From Lachnospiraceae bacterium (GTDB lineage Bacteria; Bacillota; Clostridia; Lachnospirales; Lachnospiraceae), in NCBI GenBank assembly GCA_017514845.1, contig JAFWIM010000114.1, positions 1 to 64,000 on the forward strand: a DNA stretch of 64,000 nt. Direction: 5' to 3'. Position 1 is the first letter of the stretch; each line of letters opens with the position of its first letter. This document shows, piece by piece, positions 44,873 to 54,050 of the stretch. Below the pieces are notes generated by a model. That model did no database searches. It was not told the DNA's origin and saw only the letters and a program-made list of their open reading frames with translations. Both the position numbers and the translations under genes were made by a program.

Positions 44873-45617
44873 TTGCCTCTCCTCCCTGATCATCATCCAA
44901 CCCAAACGCAATATCATCGCGGAAGGCATCGAGCAACAGTTCATCAATCTTTCCGGATGAGACCAGGTCTTTCTGCCGTAATTCTTCTACCTGCTTTAAA
45001 TAATGGCCATACGTTCTGCTTTGGAACTCGATTGGTGTGGGGTTGTACAATTTGTCATCATATCCAAGTGTTCTTGCTGCCGATATTACACCATAATTGT
45101 AATCATCAAGTTTTTCTTTGGATAGATATCCTTCCGAAACCAACCGCCAAAGCATCGCCAAATGACTCATCCCAAAGTACTGTTCCAATGCAATAACATT
45201 CTGCATGGATAGAGAGCCCTTTTTGATTACTTTATTTATCGCAGCTTTTAGTGACTTGTATGGTGCAAGGAAGTAGGAGGCAAACTGATCAGCACACTTT
45301 TCATTCTCACTTTTAGGATCAAGTATTCTTGAACAGACATTAAAACCAGATGCATCGTCATAATAGAGATGATACAACTCGTGGGCGAGCGAAAATCTCT
45401 GACGTCCATAGGACATCGTCGAGTTAATCGCTATTAGTTTTATATCTTTATCTTTGACACACATCCCACTGATGTTTTTGCCAAGAGGATAAAACACTAG
45501 TGTTAGTCCTTCAATTTGGCTGACAAGAGAAAAGATATCAACCGGGGAGTTAGCGTCTTCTCCCAGCGACTCTCGCAGTTCCTGAGCTTTTGTGCTAAGA
45601 TCCAGTTTATCCAACAT
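44865..45617 (-). CDS. ImmA/IrrE-family metallopeptidase
   Basis: 250 residues. The zinc motif is FSLAHELYHLYYDD (HExxH, near residue 80), with the downstream ligand helix KCADQFASYFLAP. ImmA proteases cleave XRE repressors to switch on mobile elements; IrrE/DdrO is the analogous pair. The XRE gene ends inside the start of this one (11-base overlap), and the PIN gene overlaps its end, so the three form one transcript. Its C-terminus (about 190-250) is unusual and acidic. Confidence 0.9.
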   Translation of the reverse strand: MLDKLDLSTKAQELRESLGEDANSPVDIFSLVSQIEGLTLVFYPLGKNISGMCVKDKDIKLIAINSTMSYGRQRFSLAHELYHLYYDDASGFNVCSRILDPKSENEKCADQFASYFLAPYKSLKAAINKVIKKGSLSMQNVIALEQYFGMSHLAMLWRLVSEGYLSKEKLDDYNYGVISAARTLGYDDKLYNPTPIEFQSRTYGHYLKQVEELRQKDLVSSGKIDELLLDAFRDDIAFGLDDDQGGEAID

Positions 45618-45945
45618 TCGATTCCTCCAGCGTTTTCGCCATAAATCTGCTGTTAATCGCTATCCGACCGATTTCTGCGATAATACGCAAATCGTCTTGG
45701 CTTACATCTTGTGCCCGAAACGCGAATTGAATCGGATGCGGGTCCTGCTCCTTATCCGTAAAAGATGCAAGACTATATCCGTAAAGATTCACAACGCTCT
45801 CTAATTGGTCAACTGTGAGGTTTCGTTCACCAGTTTCAACTTTTGAAATGAACGTTTGTGTCACTCCCAAATACTCCGCTATTTGTCCTTGCCGTAAGCC
45901 TGCTTTTTCTCTCATCATTTTCAACTTCTCATAAATTTGGGCCAT
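45607..45945 (-). CDS. XRE-family repressor paired with ImmA
   Basis: 112 residues with a Cro/C1 helix-turn-helix at about 8-62 (REKAGLRQGQIAEYLGVTQTFISKVETGERN). It is the first gene of the XRE-ImmA-PIN unit and is the probable substrate of the ImmA protease. A consensus promoter lies 30 to 58 bases upstream. Between its boxes the stretch TATGTCC-TTAA-TGTCATA is a near-palindrome that could be the operator, consistent with autorepression. Confidence 0.9.
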   Translation of the reverse strand: MAQIYEKLKMMREKAGLRQGQIAEYLGVTQTFISKVETGERNLTVDQLESVVNLYGYSLASFTDKEQDPHPIQFAFRAQDVSQDDLRIIAEIGRIAINSRFMAKTLEESNVG

Positions 45946-45974
45946 AGCAATTCCTCCTTTCGCCTCCTGAAAGT

Positions 45975-46003
45975 ATTATATGTCCTTAATGTCATAAAAT
46001 CAA
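45975..46003 (-). promoter_or_regulatory. Promoter of the XRE-ImmA-PIN unit
   Basis: On the minus strand TTGATT (45998-46003) and a perfect TATAAT (45975-45980) are 17 bases apart. A TATG...TTAA...CATA near-palindrome overlaps the spacer and may bind the XRE protein. Confidence 0.7.
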
Positions 46004-46359
46004 GTGGTTCTAAAAGAAAAATATGACATGGCAATGTGATGCCAAACAACAATGCCTGCCTCCTATTGCTGATGTATGTTATGCCCGTGGCTGTCAGAGA
46101 AACAGTCACGGGCATAACTGGGCAGTGAATTCTCCCCCGGTTATCTTTCAAATAACTCCCTGAAAGGAGATGGGATGTCCATGAAAGTTATGGGTGGAAC
46201 TATATTGGCAGTCTGTTTTGCTTGATACTACGCGGTTTTACAGGACTGAGATGACAAGCAGGTGAGGGCTTCTGTAATCATACCAAGCCCGGCAAGGAAC
46301 GCTTTTGCTGCATACGTGCTTCTTTTTTATCTTTTATCATATTCGTCCTGACAACTTTT
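46004..46359. other. Intergenic region with a large hairpin and a decayed small ORF
   Basis: A hairpin with a 17-base stem and one mismatch (46078-46094 with 46102-46118) has no T-run. Further on, AAAGGAGATGGGATG starts a 15-codon ORF (MSMKVMGGTILAVCFA) at about 46174. Past the TGA the same frame stays open (YYAVLQD, TGA, DDKQVRASVI), suggesting a decayed small membrane-peptide gene. No intact gene is seen. Confidence 0.5.
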
Positions 46360-47271
46360 TTATTCCTCAGCAAGCAAATTCATCTTGTCGTACTGTATTT
46401 GATCACCATTCCAAACAATAATCCTATGTACTTCAAATGGCACTTTTACGTTCTCTTTTTTTATTTCCTTTGCGAATACCAAGAATTCATCGTTAGTCAT
46501 GCACTGGCCCTTTATTGAGGCAAGTTCACGCCCTACTTGTGTAAATGGATACTGATTAATATTAAACCTATGATTATTCTCGTCTGTGATGTTGTATAGC
46601 ATAATCAAATCCCTATTTGAGACAAGAAGATTAGTCCCGTTCTGGGGATCCACTTTAAGCACAATTGTGCCATCATTATACATTAAACCGAGTTCGCTCA
46701 ACTGCATTATATCGGAGTAGCTGATGGATACTTCTTCTAGGAATTTGTCGTAACGTGGCAGAAACCATTTCCCGTGAGAGCATATAGAATGTAAGCATAC
46801 TTTTTCAAATAATGCAGCATCGGCTTTACTAAAATTCTTTAACGCGTCAATTGTTCGTAAAGAATATGTAGAGGGTTGGCTAATCTCTCCCGCAAGTATT
46901 CTTGCCCATAAGTCTTGCATTTCATCGTTGCTTATATTGCCTACCGCCTCATAGAATCGAATAAACCAATCAAAATCGTATGAATCAAAGCTATCTCTTT
47001 TAGGCATCTTTGAATAATGCGCATCTGCCTTTTTGGCCACAGTTAAGAAATTGTTTGCTTTATAGTATTCTGTATGAGTCATTTCACCAGACTTCAGCAG
47101 ATCCTCGGCAACTTCTTTAAACTGTCCTGCTTTTATTTTTTCAAACTCCTTTGTAGCAGTATTATGACGCAGGAAAATGGCAGTGAACAATCCCCCTGTA
47201 ACTGCGCTCACTGCGCTTGCTACAGCAGGAAAATTTTCTGCTAAAAATGTTATAATTTCTGTACCATTCAT
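46360..47271 (-). CDS. DUF2806-domain protein linked to the restriction operon
   Basis: 303 residues. An N-terminal hydrophobic segment (FPAVASAVSAVTGGLFTAIFL, about 14-34) suggests membrane attachment. The conserved DUF2806 block (DWFIRFYEAVGNISNDEMQ, LWARILAGEISQPSTYSLRTIDAL) lies near residues 105-145. The family is often found in defence or mobile contexts, but its role is unknown. It is 50 bases downstream of the hsdR fragment and is probably the last gene of the operon, though the transposon now separates it from the promoter-proximal genes. Confidence 0.75.
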   Translation of the reverse strand: MNGTEIITFLAENFPAVASAVSAVTGGLFTAIFLRHNTATKEFEKIKAGQFKEVAEDLLKSGEMTHTEYYKANNFLTVAKKADAHYSKMPKRDSFDSYDFDWFIRFYEAVGNISNDEMQDLWARILAGEISQPSTYSLRTIDALKNFSKADAALFEKVCLHSICSHGKWFLPRYDKFLEEVSISYSDIMQLSELGLMYNDGTIVLKVDPQNGTNLLVSNRDLIMLYNITDENNHRFNINQYPFTQVGRELASIKGQCMTNDEFLVFAKEIKKENVKVPFEVHRIIVWNGDQIQYDKMNLLAEE

Positions 47272-47321
47272 TACTTGTCCTCCGAATGGTTAATTGTTAT
47301 CTATATAAACTATCTTTTGTG

Positions 47322-49115
47322 TCACGCCGCCAACGCATTCGCATTGACCTGTTCAATCACTCTCCGGATGCCCATCCAAACAGTCAGATCCGTGAATACT
47401 TCCACGATGCTGCCTTGATCTGTGAACGGAGGCTCCTGAAGCACAGACAGATCTTTCATCATGCCGTTGTGGACAATGTACTCCACGATCTGATTGACGA
47501 AATAGATCTGGCGGCTGTCCAGGTGCGTTTCATCCAGGTACTCCGAGAACGCCGCCTTCGCAGCATTCATATCCAGACCTACGATCTCGCGTACGAATTC
47601 GCCCAGGGGCTTCTCACCGTACTCAGCCTGGTATTCCTGTCTGGTGCCGACCTCGCTCCACAGAATCTCTTCCAACACCTTCACATCGGCGCCGGTTAGC
47701 GGCACGTTGCCCTTGAGCTTGGCGATCACGGCATTGTCTTGATGCTGCCGGACATAATACTCAGCCTTGGCCTTGTAGTTTTTCAGGTCGTCGCTGTCCA
47801 GTTCGGATTCCTTCCAGTCGATTGACAAAATCTCGTCATCGAAATCCGTATCGTATATGATCTTGCAGGTCGGAATGTACTTCATCAGATCCCGCAGACT
47901 TTCACGGATTTGCTCAAATTCATCGATGCCGGCATTGTCCAAATAGTCCGTATGCAGGATCTTGTCGATCAGTTCCGCCTGCATCATGATCTCCGGGATG
48001 TTGGCCACACTGGCCACGGCGGAGACCTTTTTTATCAGGTCGTGTCTGGCCCGGCTATACTTTTTCCCTGCGAGATAGGCAAGCTCTATCCCATACATCA
48101 GCGCATCGAACCGCAGCGCTTTGGCATCATCGTTTTCCGGCTCGATCAAGGGAGCCAGCTCCTCCCGGACAATGAGCGTATCCTCATAAGTCAGGGCTTG
48201 ATAGTTTTCTGGAACAGCATACTGATCCACATACCGGAGATGCTGCCGCACTGCAAAGTTCTCCCAGTTCAGCTCCTGAACCTTCTCGGTCATATGCTCC
48301 ACCAGGGCTTTCCGGTAGGCAATCAGCCGCTCGGTCTGATACTGCAGATCCTGAAGCTTATACGTGATCTCGAACTGCAGACCGAAAATGGCCCCCTGCA
48401 GGGCAATCATGTTGGCGGTGGGCTTGCCCTTGTTCATGCGGAAGAACTCAAAGTTTCCGCAGAAATCGAAGATATAGAACTTGTCCTTATCCACGCCGTC
48501 GATCAGCCCCGGACAAAGACGTGTGCCGCGTCCGATCATCTGCCAAAATTTGGCCTTGCTCATAACCTTCTTGAAGAAGACCAGATTCAGCACCTCCGGC
48601 ACGTCAATACCGGTGTCCAGCATGTCCACAGAGATTGCGATCTGCGGCATCTTCTTCGGATCGGAAAACTCATCAATGGCGCTCTGGGCGTAGGTCATAT
48701 AATTGTCGATGACTTTGGCGTAACCGTTCAGATGGGGATATTCCTTGCCGAACACTTCGAGGATCTTCTCCGCGTGGGTGTGATTCTTGGCAAAGATGAT
48801 GGTCTTGCCGATCTTATTGCCGTAATCGATCTTCAACCCGTGGGTCATCAGGATATTCAGGACCTCCCGGATCGTATCCTCGTTGAAGATCCATTCGTTC
48901 AGCGCGGAAGAAGCAATGCTTTCCGGCAGCTCGCCGTTCTCATCCTCAAAAGTATCCTCGTAGATCTCCTTGTCTTCCTCGGAAAGCTCGTCATAGACGA
49001 TGCCCTGCTGGATGAATTTCAGCGTCGTTTCCACCGACATGAAATCCACCAGATAGCCGTCCTGCACCGCCTGGGCCAGCTCGTAGCCGTAGGTCGGGAC
49101 GCCGCTTTCCAGTTC
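47322..49115 (-). pseudogene. hsdR: hsdR, C-terminal part, separated by transposon insertion
   Basis: About 597 codons of the type I restriction endonuclease subunit: the second helicase domain (KTIIFAKNHTHAEKIL, FKKVMSKAKFWQMIGRGTRLCPG) and the HsdR C-terminal helical domain. It directly continues the 5' part at 56079-57588: the GAACTG (Glu-Leu) codons at the break are duplicated as part of a 7-base target repeat, and the frame is retained. A TTG in the transposon end could permit translation of this piece, but its AAGGAG is immediately adjacent, so expression is doubtful. The intact protein would be about 1,098 residues. Confidence 0.93.
49109..49115. repeat. Target-site duplication, left copy
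   Basis: CCAGTTC here matches 56079-56085. The two copies bracket the transposon, and the sequence occurs once in the reconstructed hsdR. Confidence 0.85.
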
Positions 49116-49153
49116 TGTTTGCAACTCCTTAAGTTAACACCGTTACGCTCTGC

Positions 49154-49182
49154 TTGAATGACCTGGGATTGTTCTATATAAT
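49154..49182 (+). promoter_or_regulatory. Internal promoter of the transposon genes
   Basis: TTGAAT (49154-49159) and TATAAT (49177-49182) are 17 bases apart. A 12-bp perfect hairpin (49207-49218 with 49241-49252) lies in the leader before the DUF6431 gene. Confidence 0.65.
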
Positions 49183-49264
49183 GTCATAACAGTCTATAGA
49201 AAGAGAAGTCCCAGGGCACCCGAATACCGACCAAAGTATCTGCCCTGGGACTGGTCTTACAACC

Positions 49265-49828
49265 ATGCCCATTATAGCAGAGTATAAGGTCGTTGGCTAC
49301 AACGAAAATAAAGAACCTATCATTGACAGCACTGAGGAGTGCCTGTGCCCCGAATGTAAGAAAGGGCTTCTTGGTTACAGGTCACATGTGCGCCGCCATA
49401 TCCGGAAAGAGGACACCGGCGAAAAGGAGTGGTACTGGATCCCCCTTGGCAAATGCACTAATAAGACCTGCGGTGTTATGCGCCGTATGCTTCCTAACTT
49501 CATGATCCCGTATAAGCATTATGAGGAAGAGGCTGTCATAGATGTCCTGGATGAAGTCATCACGGAAGAATCTCCTGTTGATTTTCCCAGCGTACAGACC
49601 ATGTTCCACTGGAAGGCCTGGCTCCAGTTCAACCGGGACCGGATAGAGGGGGTCTTCCGGAACACGGGATATACTGTCCTGTGTTTCAGTGAGGATCTCC
49701 TGTTTGACACAGGCAGCCTGCTGGAGCAGCTTCGCAGGAGGACCGACAGATGGCTGAAGATCACGATTCGCTTTGTCTACAACAGCGGCAGCTATCTACT
49801 GCCCCTGCGGCCTGCCCTGCCCATGTAA
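49265..49828 (+). CDS. DUF6431 protein of the transposon
   Basis: 187 residues. A zinc-binding-like N-terminus (CLCPECKKGLLGYRSHVRRH, then GKCTNKTCGVMRRM) is followed by a region typical of DUF6431 (LPNFMIPYKHYEEEAVIDVL). The family commonly sits next to DDE transposases and ExeA-like ATPases, so it is probably a DNA-binding transposition accessory. No strong ribosome site precedes the ATG. A perfect hairpin overlaps the leader, so translation may be restrained. Confidence 0.75.
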   Translation: MPIIAEYKVVGYNENKEPIIDSTEECLCPECKKGLLGYRSHVRRHIRKEDTGEKEWYWIPLGKCTNKTCGVMRRMLPNFMIPYKHYEEEAVIDVLDEVITEESPVDFPSVQTMFHWKAWLQFNRDRIEGVFRNTGYTVLCFSEDLLFDTGSLLEQLRRRTDRWLKITIRFVYNSGSYLLPLRPALPM

Positions 49829-49897
49829 CGAGTTGGGTTCGCTGTCCCGGGACCGCCCGTATATACTGACCTCATAAACCAAAGGAGGTACATGTAT

Positions 49898-50581
49898 ATG
49901 CAGGAAACAACAGACTGGCAGGATGCTGCAGCACTGGAACGCTTCCAGATGATCAGCCCTTTGCTGGACCCGGAGATGGATAATGCCAAACGGATACAGC
50001 TCCGCAGCGAGATCGCTTCCAGCCGCGGTCTTTCCCCGCGCACGATTTACCGGTACGAGAAAAGCTACCGTGAGAATGCGTTCGCCGGGCTCCGTCCCGC
50101 TAACCGCAAGACGCGCCGCTCGGCACGCCTGCCGGAGGACTGGGACGCGATCGTCGGCGAGGCTATCGTCCTGAAGAGGGAAGTGCCGAAGCGGTCGGCC
50201 CGCCAGATAATCAAGATCTTGGAGATCGAGGGGTGGGCGCCGCCGGGAGTGGTCAAGGAGTCCACCCTGAGGCGGTACCTGTTCAAGGCGGGCCTCGGTG
50301 TAAAGCAGATGCGCAGGTATGCGGAAGCCCGGGAAACATCCTCGAGGCGCTTCTGCAGGCCGCACAGGATGGAACTGCTCCAGGCTGACATCAAATATGG
50401 GCCCGATATCAGGACGAAAGAGGGAAAACTGATCCACACATATCTTTCTTCCCTGATCGATGACCATTCAAGGTTCATCCTCCACTCGGAGTTCTATGAC
50501 AACAAGTCGGCTTCCGTGGTGGAGGATTCCTTCCACAAGGCCATCCTCCAGTTCGGGAAATTTGACTGCGGCTACACGGAT
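49898..50581 (+). pseudogene. DDE transposase, N-terminal part, interrupted at the second catalytic Asp
   Basis: Helix-turn-helix part (LSPRTIYRYEKSYRENAFAGLRP) followed by the start of an rve-type catalytic core with the first Asp in LLQADIKYGPDI and SSLIDDHSRFILHSEFY. The frame ends at CGYTD, where YTD normally continues as NGKEY. The continuation is found at 54051. The recombinase element therefore entered at the GAT codon of the second catalytic Asp. The ATG at 49898 is nine bases after GGAGG; 49892 is the alternative. Confidence 0.9.
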
Positions 50582-50665
50582 TATACCGATGTTTTGACTA
50601 TACCGATGTTTTTGGAGAGCCAGCTGTTATTCAGCCGTTTTCCCAAGAACATCGGAATAGTATTT
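50578..50665. repeat. Left terminal inverted repeat of the RIT element
   Basis: It has a repeated TATACCGATGTTTT motif, then an internal inverted pair (CCGATGTTTTTGG with CCAAGAACATCGG) flanking about 27 bases. This looks like recombinase core arms. Confidence 0.85.
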
Positions 50666-50714
50666 TATCTTTTATGCCTATATGTAATACTTACCCCGAA
50701 AGGGGGTGAGTTTT

Positions 50715-51956
50715 ATGGACAGAAGCTCATTATCAGTAACAGAACTCATAGACAACATTTTGGACCAGATGGAATCGTCCGGGTTCATGGAAACCACAAG
50801 AGGGTTTTATACAACGCTCTTTCGCAAGTTAAGCCGAATGGCTGTAGAAAGGGGTGATACACACTACACTTCTGAGTTGGGAAAAGCATTCATTAATGAA
50901 GATTCCCACATAGTTCCGGATAACACGGAGAGGTATCATCATGAACGTACCATGGCTTATACCCGGTGTATCAGGTTCATCGAGTCATATATCAGGGACG
51001 GTATTGTAGACTTTTCACCGGTTCTACGTTCTGCATCGTTCCCGATCAAGTCAGAGGCATTTCGGGATGTGTTCTCAAGATATTTAGAAGAACTCAACGC
51101 AAGGAAACTTAAGCCTAACACGATTGACGGATACCGCCGGTTCACGTATTACTTTATTGAGTACCTTGAAAACAAGGGTTACGGCAACATCTCAGACATT
51201 GCCGCTGGCGATGTAGTGTCGTTCATAGCCGTCATCTGCAGTGAAAAGTATCAGGTCACAAGTCTTGGGTCACATATGCCTGGGTTGAAAATATTCCTTA
51301 GTATGAACCAGGATACTAAATGTTTCCTGTGCGAGATTCCGGAGCATCTTCCTAAGAAGCACGATATCCTAAAGGTGTATTCTGACGAAGAATACAATAG
51401 GATTATTGACCGGCTTTCTGAATCGAAAGGTATATCGTTTCGTAATAAAGCCATCACTATACTTGCGCTCAATACCGGGCTGAGGGCCGTTGACATCTGT
51501 GCCATCCGCCTGGGCGATATCGACTGGGAGCATAACCTCCTCCATATCGTCCAGCAAAAGACGGGACGGGGGCATGACATTCCCCTTACTGAAGCCATCG
51601 GGAACGCATTGGTGGACTATCTGCTGAATGAGCGTCCTGAGAGCAGTTCCGATTTTGTGTTTTTGCGTTCCCAGGCTCCTTTTGCGCCGTTAATGAGCCA
51701 TGCAGGGATAAGGAGCATCCTTTTTAACGTCATGAACGACTCGGACATTGAAGGCAAAGGGCGTATATATGGTACACGTATTACAAGACACAGCGCCGCA
51801 TCAAGGATGCTGCGTAAAGGAATTCCCCTTCCTGTCATTTCTGAGATGCTTGGACACGGCAACAAAGATAGTGTCATGATCTATATCACAACCGATGACG
51901 CAAAGCTTGCCGAATGCACGCTTCCCCTGCCAAAAGGAGGTTCTGCTTATGGATGA
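50715..51956 (+). CDS. Tyrosine recombinase, first of trio
   Basis: 413 residues from the ATG at 50715, which follows AAAGGGGGTGAG. It has an N-terminal SAM-like core-binding domain (about 110-210) and a catalytic domain: LNTGLRAVDICAIRLG (Arg I), a Lys in QQKTGRGHDIPL, TRITRHSAASRML (box with Arg, His), and MLGHGNKDSVMIYI with the nucleophile Tyr. The residue usually His before xxR-H is Arg. The next gene starts inside its stop codon (ATGGATGA). The trio probably acts as a complex in moving the element. Confidence 0.9.
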   Translation: MDRSSLSVTELIDNILDQMESSGFMETTRGFYTTLFRKLSRMAVERGDTHYTSELGKAFINEDSHIVPDNTERYHHERTMAYTRCIRFIESYIRDGIVDFSPVLRSASFPIKSEAFRDVFSRYLEELNARKLKPNTIDGYRRFTYYFIEYLENKGYGNISDIAAGDVVSFIAVICSEKYQVTSLGSHMPGLKIFLSMNQDTKCFLCEIPEHLPKKHDILKVYSDEEYNRIIDRLSESKGISFRNKAITILALNTGLRAVDICAIRLGDIDWEHNLLHIVQQKTGRGHDIPLTEAIGNALVDYLLNERPESSSDFVFLRSQAPFAPLMSHAGIRSILFNVMNDSDIEGKGRIYGTRITRHSAASRMLRKGIPLPVISEMLGHGNKDSVMIYITTDDAKLAECTLPLPKGGSAYG

Positions 51957-52899
51957 ACGTAGTATGAGGCAGTATGCCGGGGATTTCATAGTCTACAAAA
52001 AAGCCTTGGGTTATGTATATGACAGACCTGGCAGAACCCTGAACCGCTATGTCGAGTTCACAGAGGCTAGATATCCTGAGTTATGCATTCCGACAAAGAC
52101 GGTTACGGAAGAATATCTTGCTTCAATTTCTGATTCAGCTGCAACGCTGTATCATACGGTATCGGTATTGCGCGAATTCAGCCGGTATCTCATGAAACGG
52201 GGGAAAAATGCGTATGTCATCCCTCCCAAAATGGCGACATTACCAGTCGCGGAGGATCCTTACTTCTTTATGCCGGAAGAGATTGAAGCATTCTTTAAAG
52301 CTCTTGATGGGATTGAACCACATAAGAGCTTCAAAGGCCGCGAGATAGTTTTTCCGGCGTTGTTTCGGCTTCTTTATTGCTGCGGCCTTCGTTGCAAGGA
52401 GGCCCGGACGCTCGAATGCTGCAATGTCCACTTGAAAGACAATTACGTTGACATCATGCAGTCTAAGGGTCCTAAGAGCAGGAGGTTATTCATTAGTGCA
52501 GAACTTGTGCATTATCTCGAGGAATATGATGCGAAGATCGGTTTATTATTCCCGGACAGGAAGTACTTTTTCCCCCATGGATCAGAGTACTACAAGTCAT
52601 GTGCTATATCCGGAAATTTCAGACGCTTTTGGAAGAAAGCATTTCCGGATTTTAAAATGACCACACGTCCCCGGGCATATGACTTCCGACATCACTTTGC
52701 GTGGTCAAACCTTAATCGCTGGGCTTCAGAGGGGCTTGATCTCAACGCTATGCTTCCATACCTTATGCGATATATGGGGCATCAAAGTGTAAAGGAAACA
52801 TTATACTATTTTCACTTTGTCCCTGAATTCTTCTCTACTTACAGAAGTATGGCAGAGCCACTTGAAGAAATACTTCCGGAGGTGCCATATGAAGAATAA
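51949..52899 (+). CDS. Tyrosine recombinase, second of trio
   Basis: 316 residues. The ATG at 51949 follows AAAAGGAGG; the earlier in-frame ATG lacks that site. Catalytic elements: LYCCGLRCKEARTLE (Arg I), SKGPKSRRLF (Lys), YDFRHHFAW (Arg II, with Tyr in place of the usual first His), and MRYMGHQSVKETLYYFHFV (His and nucleophile Tyr). The stop overlaps the third gene. Confidence 0.9.
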   Translation: MDERSMRQYAGDFIVYKKALGYVYDRPGRTLNRYVEFTEARYPELCIPTKTVTEEYLASISDSAATLYHTVSVLREFSRYLMKRGKNAYVIPPKMATLPVAEDPYFFMPEEIEAFFKALDGIEPHKSFKGREIVFPALFRLLYCCGLRCKEARTLECCNVHLKDNYVDIMQSKGPKSRRLFISAELVHYLEEYDAKIGLLFPDRKYFFPHGSEYYKSCAISGNFRRFWKKAFPDFKMTTRPRAYDFRHHFAWSNLNRWASEGLDLNAMLPYLMRYMGHQSVKETLYYFHFVPEFFSTYRSMAEPLEEILPEVPYEE

Positions 52900-53929
52900 G
52901 AAACGAAAGGCGGACGATGCAATAGCGTTCTGGACGTTGTCCAGGAAATATGTGTCGCACCAGCTTCCAGAGATACGCAAGGCTAGTCCCAATACGGTCA
53001 AAGCATACCGTGACAGCCTCAACGGCTTCATTGATTATCTGGAATCAGAAAAACATGTACTTCGTGAGGGGATGACGTTTGCGGATTTCAACCGGTCAAA
53101 CATGACAGACTATCTGGACTGGATGCTGAATGTTAAGAAATACGGTGAAAAGACCTGCAACCTGAGGATCACTGCCATACACTCACTTCTCGAGTTTGCC
53201 GCATATGAAGACAGTGAAAACCTCATGTCCATTTACCTTGAAGCCCGTACGGTTAAAGGATTAAAAGTCCCTCCAAAGCCCATTGAATACTTTGAAGGAT
53301 ACCAGATGAAGGCCCTTCTTGCAGCACCGGATCCTGCGACGAGAACCGGACGACGGAACCAGATGATGCTGATTCTGTATTACGATACAGCAGCAAGGAT
53401 AGCCGAGCTGTTGGAGATGAAGCTTAACCAACTACACCTTGATGCGGAAGTACCCTACCTGACTATTATGGGCAAAGGACGTAAGTATCGGAACATACCG
53501 CTGATGGGAAAAACAGTCAAACACATAAATGTATTTCTGAAAGAATACCATGCTGATTACGCTTCGGAAAATCCGCTATTCTATGCAAGGACTTATGGCA
53601 AAAAACATATGCTTTCCCATGACACGGTGGAAAACATGATAAAGGCATACTCTTCTCAATGTATAGCGAATGGAACAGCAATGCCGCCCAAACCGCATTG
53701 CCATATGATCAGAAAAACCCGTGCTATGGATTTGTACAAAAATGGGATGCCCCTTGCACACATACAGCAGCTTTTGGGGCATGAAAGCATGTCAACAACA
53801 TCTGGTTTTTATGCTTTTGCAACCCTTGAAACATTAGCAAAATCCATGAATTCTGCCAACAGGGAAGAATCAAAGGATGGCAGAAAATGGGATGACAAGG
53901 AAATCTTGAAAAAGATTTACGCACTTTGA
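52889..53929 (+). CDS. Tyrosine recombinase, third of trio
   Basis: 346 residues. The ATG at 52889 follows CCGGAGGTGCC. Catalytic residues: YYDTAARIAELLEMKL (Arg I), GKGRKYRNIPLMG (Lys), CHMIRKTRAMDLY (His-x-x-Arg), and LLGHESMSTTSGFYAF (His and Tyr). The stop codon lies three bases before the right inverted repeat. All three recombinases differ substantially from one another, as expected for RIT trios. Confidence 0.9.
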   Translation: MKNKKRKADDAIAFWTLSRKYVSHQLPEIRKASPNTVKAYRDSLNGFIDYLESEKHVLREGMTFADFNRSNMTDYLDWMLNVKKYGEKTCNLRITAIHSLLEFAAYEDSENLMSIYLEARTVKGLKVPPKPIEYFEGYQMKALLAAPDPATRTGRRNQMMLILYYDTAARIAELLEMKLNQLHLDAEVPYLTIMGKGRKYRNIPLMGKTVKHINVFLKEYHADYASENPLFYARTYGKKHMLSHDTVENMIKAYSSQCIANGTAMPPKPHCHMIRKTRAMDLYKNGMPLAHIQQLLGHESMSTTSGFYAFATLETLAKSMNSANREESKDGRKWDDKEILKKIYAL

Positions 53930-53932
53930 GAT

Positions 53933-54020
53933 AAATACTATTCCGATGTTCTTGGGGAAACGGCTGAATAACAGCTGGCTCTCCAAAAACATCGGTATAG
54001 TCAAAACATCGGTATAATCC
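53933..54020. repeat. Right terminal inverted repeat of the RIT element
   Basis: Reverse complement of 50578-50665 with a single difference (TTTTCCC versus TTTCCCC). Confidence 0.85.
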
Positions 54021-54046
54021 AGGCTACTCCGAATTCGGAATAGCCT
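54021..54046. repeat. 26-bp near-palindrome beside the right end of the RIT element
   Basis: AGGCTACTCCGAA followed by TTCGGAATAGCCT: 12 of 13 pairs match. There is no equivalent at the left end. It could be the recombinase attachment core or a feature carried over from the previous insertion site. Confidence 0.7.
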
Positions 54047-54050
54047 GGAT

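Larger units (their letters stand above)
50578..54050. mobile_element. RIT-type element: three tyrosine recombinases flanked by 88-bp inverted repeats
   Basis: Three overlapping plus-strand recombinase genes lie between nearly perfect 88-base terminal inverted repeats (50578-50665 and 53933-54020, 87 of 88 positions). A 26-base near-palindrome (54021-54046) and a second GGAT follow the right end; the left end starts with the same GGAT. This matches the known 'recombinases in trio' layout. The insert is 3,469 bases if GGAT is counted once, and its removal restores the reading frame of the DDE transposase. Confidence 0.9.

Noticed and set aside
47910..49157. A 415-codon plus-strand open frame
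   Set aside because: Antisense shadow of the hsdR C-terminal part; no domain and no ribosome site.
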